Assembly (NCBI GenBank): GCA_028290225.1
Contig: JAQGKH010000133.1
Span: 1 to 19,830, forward strand
Direction: 5' to 3'
DNA: 19,830 bases
Origin: Devosia sp.
Lineage (GTDB): Bacteria > Pseudomonadota > Alphaproteobacteria > Rhizobiales > Devosiaceae
In this document: positions 14,669 to 19,830 of the stretch, one piece after another
How positions within the stretch are numbered: position 1 is the first letter of the stretch
How the letters are laid out: each line of letters opens with the position of its first letter
The notes under the pieces: generated by a model
Told to the model about the DNA's origin: nothing
What the model saw: the letters and a program-made list of their open reading frames with translations, nothing else
The model's database searches: none
Program-made: the position numbers and the translations under genes

Positions 14669-16134
14669 GCCGCGTCCTTATCCTTGAACGAGGAGCCGAT
14701 CACACCGGCCTCGGTGATGTCCTGTCCCTGCAGCTCACCGACGATACGGCCGTTCTGGAACACATAGACCCGGTCGCAATATTCGAGTTCCTCGAACTCG
14801 GTCGTGTACCAAAGGAATGTCCGCCCACCAGCAGCTTGCTCGGCGATGATGTCATAAACTTCGAGTTTGGTGCCGATATCGACGCCGCGCATTGGATCAT
14901 CCATCAGCACGACGGCTGAAGAGGTCGACAAAGCGCGGGCGAACAATGCTTTTTGCTGGTTGCCGCCAGAAAGCGAGAGGATTTCGTCGTCGAGCGATGG
15001 TGCCTTGATGCCCATGATGCGTCCCCAGCGACTGGAGAGCTCCCGCTCCTTGCTGCCCGACAGGAGCAAGCCGTTGCGGAGCGCCGGCAGCGATCCCACC
15101 GCGACATTGTTGGCGATCGACCACAAAGGAAAAATCCCGTCCGCCTGCCGGTCACCGGCAACAAACGACACGTCGCCCGCCACGGTCACATCAGCCCGGC
15201 GGGCGCGGGCGGCTTCAAAAACCCGCACCAGAAACTCGGTCTGGCCGTGGCCGGAGAGGCCAGCAAGGCCGATGACTTCGCCCTTGCGCGCCACAAAGGG
15301 CAGCCCCTGCCCGCCTTCCTGGGCGCGCACCGCCACAGGCGCATCGGCCAAAGAACGGATGGAGCGCTCACGCGCAGCCCGGTCGGGATGCTCGCCGCCG
15401 CTCATCAAGTCCACCAGTCGCTCACGGGTGAACTGCGCCACCGGGCCGAATGCCACGAGCTGCCCGTTCTTCATGACCGAAATCTGGTCGGAATAATCGA
15501 GGATCTCGCCAAGCATGTGCGAGATCAAGATGCACGAGACCCCGGTCCGCACTTCTTCGCGTACGAACTCGAGCAACTGGCGAGCGGTGGTGGCGTCCAG
15601 CGACGAGGTCGGCTCATCCAGAATAACCAGGCGCAACACGCCTTCGCTGACGGTGAAGGCCCGGGCGATCTCGACCATCTGGCGCCGGCCAATGGACAAA
15701 TCCGACACTACAGTGTCAGACGCGATGTCATGGCCGGGGAAAATGCGGTCCAGCATGGCGCTGATCAGCTTGCCAGCCTTTTGGCGCCAACCCAGGCCCT
15801 TGATCGAGGGATGGAGGATGCGCGTGTTCTCGGCCACCGTGAGGTTGGGGCACAAGGACAGTTCCTGGAAGACGCAGCGCAGCCCCAGCTTCTGGGCCAG
15901 GTGGACGGAAATGCGATCATGCTGCTCGCCCCCGACCGCGATGCGCCCCTGGTCGGGGCGCAGGGTGCCAGCCAGCACATGCATCAAGGTAGACTTGCCG
16001 GCCCCATTATGGCCGACAAGTCCGAGGCATTGCCCCTCAGCAATCAACAAGTTGACGTCAGAGAGGGCGCGTACCGCGCCAAAGGAGCGAGAAACTCCCG
16101 ACAGCTCAATTGCCGTTCCAGTTGGCGCGGTCAT
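14665..16134 (-). CDS. Sugar ABC transporter ATP-binding protein, double-domain (RbsA/CUT2 type)
   Basis: This 489-residue protein fuses two ABC nucleotide-binding domains and energises the CUT2 importer from the cytoplasmic side. Domain 1 has an intact Walker A GHNGAGKST (41-49), Q-loop Gln90, signature LSIGRRQ (146-152), Walker B with Glu174 in LDEPTSSLD and H-loop His206. Domain 2 has the degenerate Walker A typical of the family (GLSGHGQTE, 292-300), a perfect signature LSGGNQQ (388-394), and a Walker B in which the usual DEP is DDP (412-414). One competent and one degenerate site is normal for RbsA-like proteins, but the Glu-to-Asp change is less usual. It starts at ATG 16134, 19 nt after the binding-protein stop, with AGGTAAG nearby. 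The C-terminus overlaps the first permease by ATGA. Confidence 0.95.
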   Translation of the reverse strand: MTAPTGTAIELSGVSRSFGAVRALSDVNLLIAEGQCLGLVGHNGAGKSTLMHVLAGTLRPDQGRIAVGGEQHDRISVHLAQKLGLRCVFQELSLCPNLTVAENTRILHPSIKGLGWRQKAGKLISAMLDRIFPGHDIASDTVVSDLSIGRRQMVEIARAFTVSEGVLRLVILDEPTSSLDATTARQLLEFVREEVRTGVSCILISHMLGEILDYSDQISVMKNGQLVAFGPVAQFTRERLVDLMSGGEHPDRAARERSIRSLADAPVAVRAQEGGQGLPFVARKGEVIGLAGLSGHGQTEFLVRVFEAARARRADVTVAGDVSFVAGDRQADGIFPLWSIANNVAVGSLPALRNGLLLSGSKERELSSRWGRIMGIKAPSLDDEILSLSGGNQQKALFARALSTSSAVVLMDDPMRGVDIGTKLEVYDIIAEQAAGGRTFLWYTTEFEELEYCDRVYVFQNGRIVGELQGQDITEAGVIGSSFKDKDAA

Positions 16135-16153
16135 GACTTACCTATGCTCTAGC

Positions 16154-17167
16154 CTAGAGGTTGTCGGCGATGGCCTGGATGGCTTCGTCTTGCGAGTATT
16201 CCTTGTTGGCAACGCCGCCGACCGGGGTGTTGGCAACGGCCTCGTCCAGGGTTTCCTGGGTAACGGTCAGGTATGGGACAGTGAGGTCCTTGGGGACTTC
16301 CTTGCCGTCCAGAATCTGTTGGGCGACCCAGAAGGCGAGCGTCGAGATACCGGGCGCGATGGTGCCGGACCAGGTTTCGTAGCCATTGGCATCGCGTTGC
16401 TCTTGCCACCAGGCCAATTCGTCCTGCCGATTACCCATGATAATGATCGGTATGTCACGACCGGCAGCGCGGAACGCCTGGGCGGCACCATAACCGTCGC
16501 CACCCTGGGTGACGATCGCATCAATTTCAGGCAGCGATGGCAGCACAGTGGAAACGGCGCGCTGAGCCGTTGCCTGGTCCCAGTTACCCGTAGCCTCGCC
16601 GACGATGGTGAAGTTGGAATGCGTCTTGACGCCGTCAGCCAGACCCTCGTGGATCAAATTGTCGATCGAGGTGACAGCGAGGCCGCGGATTTCAAGAAGG
16701 TTGCCGCATTCGGGCAAGCGGCCGGCAAGGTATTCCAGCTGCTGCTGGCCAAGCTGGCGATAATCCACCGCCACCCTCCAGGCGCACGGCTCGGATACAA
16801 CGCCATCAAACGAAACCACGATGATACCGGCATCACATGCGGCCTTGACGGCACCGTTCAATGCATCGGGGGAAGCGGCATTGATGACGATGGCATCATA
16901 GCCCTGCAGGATCAGGTTCTGGATCTGGGCTGCCTGGGTGGGCACCTCCTGATCGGCGGTGGTGAAGGTGTCCACCGCGGCAACCACGCCATCCGCAACC
17001 GCCTGGCTCGTGACCTTCTGCCAGCTTTCCAGCATCGCCTGACGCCAGGAGTTGCCGGCATAGTTGTTCGACAGCGCAATGCGCATGCCCGAGGTTTCCG
17101 CGTGAGCGATGCCCGTCAGGCTCGTTGAGGCCAGGATGGCGCCCAGTAGAATCATAGTTTGCTTCAT
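16154..17167 (-). CDS. Periplasmic sugar-binding protein of a CUT2 ABC transporter
   Basis: This 337-residue protein has a clear Sec signal peptide (MKQTMILLGAILASTSLTG, cleavage after AHA at residue 23) and a periplasmic-binding-protein type 1 fold (Peripla_BP_4). Family signs are the first strand MRIALSNNYAGNSWRQAM, the DAIVINAASPDALNGAVKAACDAG hinge region (broken across 91-114), VVSFDG, and IDAIVTQGGDGYGAAQAF. The NNYAGNSWRQ opening is typical of a CUT2 subgroup whose ligands I do not know. Three cysteines in the mature part (111, 128, 154) leave room for a disulfide. It starts at ATG 17167 with a strong SD, GGGAGGA, 6 nt upstream, consistent with the need for excess binding protein. It is the first gene of the leftward operon, facing the GntR gene across the regulatory region. 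Confidence 0.94.
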   Translation of the reverse strand: MKQTMILLGAILASTSLTGIAHAETSGMRIALSNNYAGNSWRQAMLESWQKVTSQAVADGVVAAVDTFTTADQEVPTQAAQIQNLILQGYDAIVINAASPDALNGAVKAACDAGIIVVSFDGVVSEPCAWRVAVDYRQLGQQQLEYLAGRLPECGNLLEIRGLAVTSIDNLIHEGLADGVKTHSNFTIVGEATGNWDQATAQRAVSTVLPSLPEIDAIVTQGGDGYGAAQAFRAAGRDIPIIIMGNRQDELAWWQEQRDANGYETWSGTIAPGISTLAFWVAQQILDGKEVPKDLTVPYLTVTQETLDEAVANTPVGGVANKEYSQDEAIQAIADNL

Positions 17168-17309
17168 TTAAATTCCTCCCTTTGCCGCTGCGCGGCCGCT
17201 CGAACATCCGTCAGCACGCCAGATCAACCCGAGCAGCTTACCTGCTTCTTTGGAGTTGGCTCGCCTCACATCAGGGTGACCGATGCGTGCAGATTCTTGT
17301 TGCGTCGAT

Positions 17310-17338
17310 TTTGTAGTATATAGGATATTGAATAGCAA
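17310..17338 (-). promoter_or_regulatory. Candidate promoter of the ABC importer operon
   Basis: On the minus strand TTGCTA (17338-17333) and TACAAA (17315-17310) are separated by 17 nt within the only clearly AT-rich stretch of this part of the window (about 17,305-17,335). Each hexamer matches the sigma-70 consensus at four positions. Transcription would start near 17,300, giving a leader of about 130 nt before the binding-protein gene. This is a pattern-based guess. Confidence 0.35.
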
Positions 17339-17342
17339 GGCG

Positions 17343-17362
17343 GCATATGCTGCAGTGTACAC
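17343..17362. promoter_or_regulatory. Adjacent palindromes, candidate operator of the GntR/FCD regulator
   Basis: Two perfect 8-bp palindromes lie 4 nt apart: GCATATGC (17343-17350) and GTGTACAC (17355-17362). The second fits the GT...AC half-site logic of FadR-type GntR operators. They sit just upstream of the candidate -35 box of the importer operon and 73-92 nt before the regulator ATG, in the right place to control both directions. The call is based on symmetry and position only. Confidence 0.4.
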
Positions 17363-17434
17363 ATCGCTGATCAAGGCGGCGCCGCGGTGTTCGAGTCGAG
17401 GTTGGGCGAGGAATACAAGGCCGACAAGGAGGGC

Positions 17435-18136
17435 ATGCTGAACGCCATCTTAGACAAGACCAGCCTGGCCGAGCAGGCCTATCATCACATCCGTGACCTG
17501 GTTCTGGATGGGGCGGTCGAGCCTGGGCAGACGATCGGCATCGACACGATCGCGGGCACGCTGGGCGTCTCGCAAACGCCCATTCGCGAAGCGCTGGCGC
17601 GGCTTGAGGGCGACCGGCTGGTGGTCCGGCTCCGCAATGGCCGTTACGCGGCCGCTTCAGCGATGTCGCCGGGCGATTACGCGCATCTTTTCCAGACGCG
17701 CTTGCTGCTCGAGCCGGCGGCGGCGGCGCTCGCTGCCCAAAACCGCAACGAACAAACGGCGGCCGCGCTGGAGCAATCCATCAAGCGCATGAACTCGGCT
17801 GACCGGGGGGCACGCAGCCAGCTCTTCGTGAACTTCGTCGATGCCGACGCGCTATTCCATCGCACCATCGCTTCGGACTGCGGCAACATCTTCATCACGG
17901 CCGCGCTGGCTCAGTTACAAGCCAATCAACGCATCGGCCCGTTCTACCGCAGCCGCGGGGTGGTGGACGCCGATACTGTCATTCGCGAGCACACTGCCAT
18001 TTTCGAGGCGATCAGCGTGGGGAACGCGGCCGCTGCCGAAGCCGCCATGCGGCGTCATATCGAGCGGGCGCGCGACACCATCCTGGCCTGGGTCGCGGAA
18101 ATCCCCTCCACCCAGGACCGCACCGCAACGATATAG
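17435..18136 (+). CDS. GntR family transcriptional regulator, FCD (FadR) subfamily
   Basis: This 233-residue regulator has an N-terminal winged helix (about 7-72) with the recognition region LGVSQTPIREALARLEGDRL, split around residues 43-62, and a C-terminal all-helical FCD ligand domain (about 82-220). The FCD metal-binding residues are present: Asp138 and His142 in DADALFHRTIA, His186 in REHTAIF and His208 in RRHIERA, so a metal-coordinated carboxylate effector is likely. ATG 17435 was chosen because AGGAGG precedes it, though only 2 nt away; GTG 17387 would add 16 residues with no SD. It is divergent from the importer operon and followed after 12 nt by the tautomerase gene. Most FCD regulators repress adjacent sugar-acid genes and release DNA on binding a pathway acid. 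That role is inferred here. Confidence 0.93.
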   Translation: MLNAILDKTSLAEQAYHHIRDLVLDGAVEPGQTIGIDTIAGTLGVSQTPIREALARLEGDRLVVRLRNGRYAAASAMSPGDYAHLFQTRLLLEPAAAALAAQNRNEQTAAALEQSIKRMNSADRGARSQLFVNFVDADALFHRTIASDCGNIFITAALAQLQANQRIGPFYRSRGVVDADTVIREHTAIFEAISVGNAAAAEAAMRRHIERARDTILAWVAEIPSTQDRTATI

Positions 18137-18148
18137 AGGAGGATCATC

Positions 18149-18358
18149 ATGCCTTTCATCAATATACGGCTCGTCAAGGAAGTGATCGCTAACGATCCCG
18201 AGGGCAAGAAAGCCGAAATTGCCCGCAAAGTGACCGATGCCATTACCGAGGCGACCGGGTTGGCGGAGGATGATGTCTGGGTGGTATTCGAAGAAGTCGC
18301 CGCCCGTGACTGGTTTGTCGGGGCGGCCAGCGTTCATGCGCGGCGAAACCCTGGCTAG
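18149..18358 (+). CDS. 4-oxalocrotonate tautomerase family protein
   Basis: This 69-residue protein belongs to the tautomerase superfamily, in which Pro1 (after Met removal) is the catalytic base. It starts MPFINIRLVKEV and continues with a helix (KKAEIARKVTDAI) and the strand VWVVFEEV, then DWFVGA. By comparison with 4-oxalocrotonate tautomerase, the residue aligned with Arg39 is a Trp (VWVV), no clear Arg11 equivalent is seen, and the loop after the first strand is about four residues longer. It is therefore probably not a true 4-OT, and the substrate is unknown. The start is secure: GAGGAGG lies 6 nt before ATG 18149, and the gene begins 12 nt after the GntR stop. A keto-enol tautomerisation in the local sugar-acid pathway is an inference. 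Confidence 0.88.
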   Translation: MPFINIRLVKEVIANDPEGKKAEIARKVTDAITEATGLAEDDVWVVFEEVAARDWFVGAASVHARRNPG

Positions 18359-18421
18359 CTCCAATCCCGGACCGGGTTCAGGCGCCCGACACTTATTCCC
18401 ACGACTTTGAAAGTGCCCCTC

Positions 18422-19465
18422 ATGGCCGATGACTCAGCTGCTACCATCTCTTTTGCACCCTCGGAACTGGAGCAGCGGGTCCATGCGGCACTGCTGGGGG
18501 CGGGCGCCAGCGAAGAATCGGCTGTGGCCGCCACCAAGGCGATGATGCACGCCTCGCTGGTTGGGGTGGACAGCCATGGCGTTCGCCTCGTCCTGCATTA
18601 TTGCCAGATGCTGGCCGGGGGCCGCATCAACAAGAACCCACAGTTGCAGGTCGAGCACGGGGGATCGGCCAGCGCCATGCTCGATGGCGATGACGGGCTT
18701 GGCCATTATGCGGCCTATCGGGCCATGGAAATCGCCTGCGAGCAGGCTCGCCAGGCGGGCATCGGCGCCGTTGGCGTGCGCCGCTCTTCCCATTTCGGCG
18801 CCGCTGGGGCTTATGCCCTGGCTGCCGCACAGGCGGGCTTTATCGGCTTTGCGACCACCAACACCGATTCCATGGTGCCCCTGTTTGGGGGCGCCGAGCG
18901 GTTTCACGGCACCAATCCCCTGGCCTTTGCCGCGCCGCTCCCCGGGCAGGATCCGTGGCTCCTCGACATGGCCACATCATCCATTCCGATGAACCGCGTG
19001 CTGCTTTATCGCTCGCTGGGCAAGGCGCTGCCGCCCGGCGTCGCCGCCAACGAAAAGGGCGAGCCCGAAACCGACCCGCAACAAGCCAGCATGGTGCTGC
19101 CTCTCGGGGGCGACGAATATGGCTACAAAGGCGCCGCCCTGGCGGGCCTAGCCACCCTCTTGTCGGCAGTGCTCACCGGCACCACGCTTGACCCAGACTT
19201 CATCCCGATGGTCGGGGCGGATGATATCAGCACGCCGCGCAATATGGGCCACTTCGTTCTGGCGATTGATCCCGATCACTTCGCCGGCCGCGCGGTCTAC
19301 GAGATGGGAATGTCACGCTATGTCTCGACCTTGCGGAATGCTCCGGCACGCGAAGGCCAGCAGATCATGGCGCCGGGCGATCGGGAATGGCGCGAAGCCG
19401 AGCACCGCCGCGCGCACGGCGTCCCCATTGATCCGGACACTGCGCGGTTTCTTGATCTGGCCTGA
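18422..19465 (+). CDS. Ldh_2 family malate/L-lactate (YiaK-type) dehydrogenase
   Basis: This 347-residue NAD(P)H-dependent oxidoreductase belongs to the family of AllD (ureidoglycolate), YiaK (2,3-diketo-L-gulonate), ComC (sulfolactate) and MDH/LDH type 2 enzymes. It has the unusual non-Rossmann fold of this family. Diagnostic blocks are VDSHGVRL with catalytic His52, the RSSHFGAAGAYA segment with His124, ATTNTDSMVPLFGG, GTNPLAFAAP and LDMATS. The C-terminal GYKGAALAGLATLLSAVLTG block is also typical. ATG 18422 was chosen; TTG 18407 would add five residues. Only a weak GAAAG precedes it. It is the third gene of the GntR / tautomerase / dehydrogenase group, 63 nt after the tautomerase. The likely role is interconversion of a 2-keto and a 2-hydroxy acid in the local pathway. 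Confidence 0.94.
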   Translation: MADDSAATISFAPSELEQRVHAALLGAGASEESAVAATKAMMHASLVGVDSHGVRLVLHYCQMLAGGRINKNPQLQVEHGGSASAMLDGDDGLGHYAAYRAMEIACEQARQAGIGAVGVRRSSHFGAAGAYALAAAQAGFIGFATTNTDSMVPLFGGAERFHGTNPLAFAAPLPGQDPWLLDMATSSIPMNRVLLYRSLGKALPPGVAANEKGEPETDPQQASMVLPLGGDEYGYKGAALAGLATLLSAVLTGTTLDPDFIPMVGADDISTPRNMGHFVLAIDPDHFAGRAVYEMGMSRYVSTLRNAPAREGQQIMAPGDREWREAEHRRAHGVPIDPDTARFLDLA

Positions 19466-19513
19466 ACAGAGCCGGGAAGCTACGGTTGCTGGCAGCGGCA
19501 AATTAAGGCCTCG

Positions 19514-19545
19514 GCGCCAGCCCCTGATGCGGGTGGAGCTGGCGC
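19514..19545. terminator. Hairpin between convergent genes, possible bidirectional terminator
   Basis: GCGCCAGC (19514-19521) pairs perfectly with GCTGGCGC (19538-19545), and an inner CCC/GGG can extend the stem with a small bulge. It sits 48 nt after the dehydrogenase stop and about 78 nt after the stop of the opposing ABC ATPase gene. No T-run is seen on either strand. The rest of the 157-nt gap shows no firm gene. Confidence 0.35.
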
Positions 19546-19622
19546 GTAGGCGCTCTCGACTGCCCTGATCCGGAGCTATCTTGCCACAGTTCGCCATCGA
19601 CCCGGGTGATGATCCGCGGCAC

Positions 19623-19830
19623 TTAGTTCAGTCGCATGCCTGCGGAGTCAAAGCGCAGGATGTCACCCTCGCCTGCCGTCATCACAACTGCGTCGCCGCT
19701 GGCAAAGGCCGTGGTTCCTGGAGTGCGGGCGATCATCGGTTCGCCAGAACCGATGTCGATATAGATGTAGGATTCCGAGCCCAGGTGTTCGGTGCGCAGC
19801 ACCGTTCCCGCCCAGCCTTCTCCTGTGCGA
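19623..19830 (-). CDS. Carbohydrate ABC transporter ATP-binding protein (UgpC/MsmK-like), C-terminal part
   Basis: An open minus-strand frame enters from the right edge and stops at TAA 19623-19625, giving 68 residues. It reads GWAGTVLRTEHLGSESYIYI and later ARTPGTT, SGDAVVM and ILRFDSAGMRL. The LGSE motif, alternating strands and final FD..G.RL are typical of the C-terminal OB/TOBE regulatory domain of CUT1-type sugar ATPases (UgpC, MalK, MsmX). The nucleotide-binding domain and start lie outside the window. It is convergent with the dehydrogenase gene and indicates a second sugar importer, of a different class from the CUT2 system, next to the cassette. Confidence 0.8.
   Translation of the reverse strand, partial: RTGEGWAGTVLRTEHLGSESYIYIDIGSGEPMIARTPGTTAFASGDAVVMTAGEGDILRFDSAGMRLN

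Noticed and set aside
14953..16152. Plus-strand frames of about 400 codons antisense to the ABC ATPase and neighbours
   Set aside because: Both Walker and signature motifs of the ATPase are on the minus strand; the antisense products are low-complexity.
1..19830. tRNA, rRNA, CRISPR arrays, insertion sequences, integrases or toxin-antitoxin pairs
   Set aside because: Reading both strands I found no cloverleaf-like gene, spaced repeat array, transposase motif or terminal inverted repeats with target duplications.

Overview
The window reads as chromosomal DNA from a high-GC alphaproteobacterium of the order Hyphomicrobiales, probably near Devosia. This is inferred from the protein sequences, from a guaB / MAPEG / rsmB / tspO / guaA block that I recall from this order, and from an intergenic palindrome typical of Alphaproteobacteria. 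No 16S or other taxonomic marker is present. GC is high throughout and many shadow frames stay open, so starts and strands were chosen by protein family recognition, paralogue alignment and Shine-Dalgarno (SD) spacing.

Positions 1 to about 11,700 are an ordinary, mostly housekeeping block. At the left edge, on the minus strand, is the 5' end of a membrane-anchored TPR-type protein (YfgM-like) broken by an in-frame TAA. Then, all on the minus strand (listed in reverse of transcription), come guaA (GMP synthase), tspO, rsmB (16S rRNA m5C methyltransferase), a MAPEG membrane protein, a cluster of intergenic palindromes and guaB (IMP dehydrogenase). guaB and guaA encode the two consecutive steps from IMP to GMP. 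Divergent from guaB are two tandem paralogous DHA2-type MFS exporters and a DUF4126-like membrane protein, which runs 50 nt into the 3' end of convergent rlmE (23S rRNA 2'-O-methyltransferase). rlmE overlaps the end of a Ppx/GppA phosphatase gene by 8 nt.

Positions 11,700 to 19,830 look like an accessory sugar or sugar-acid catabolic cassette built around one divergent regulatory region (about 17,168-17,434). Leftward runs a tightly coupled operon: periplasmic binding protein, double-domain CUT2 ATPase, two different RbsC-like permeases (ATGA overlaps at both junctions) and an SMP-30/gluconolactonase-type lactonase, closed by a convincing intrinsic terminator. Rightward run a GntR/FCD regulator, a small 4-oxalocrotonate-tautomerase-like protein and an Ldh_2 (malate/L-lactate/YiaK-type) dehydrogenase. 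The likely logic is that an inducer relieves the FCD regulator, the transporter imports a sugar or lactone, the lactonase opens a ring, and the tautomerase and dehydrogenase act on the resulting keto- or hydroxy-acid. The substrate cannot be read from the sequence. At the right edge, facing inward, is the C-terminus of a second, CUT1-type sugar ABC ATPase.

I see no tRNA, rRNA, CRISPR array, insertion sequence, integrase or phage gene. The least explained part is the catabolic cassette, especially its tautomerase, which lacks the canonical Arg39, and the combination of tautomerase, Ldh_2 enzyme and lactonase with a two-permease CUT2 importer.
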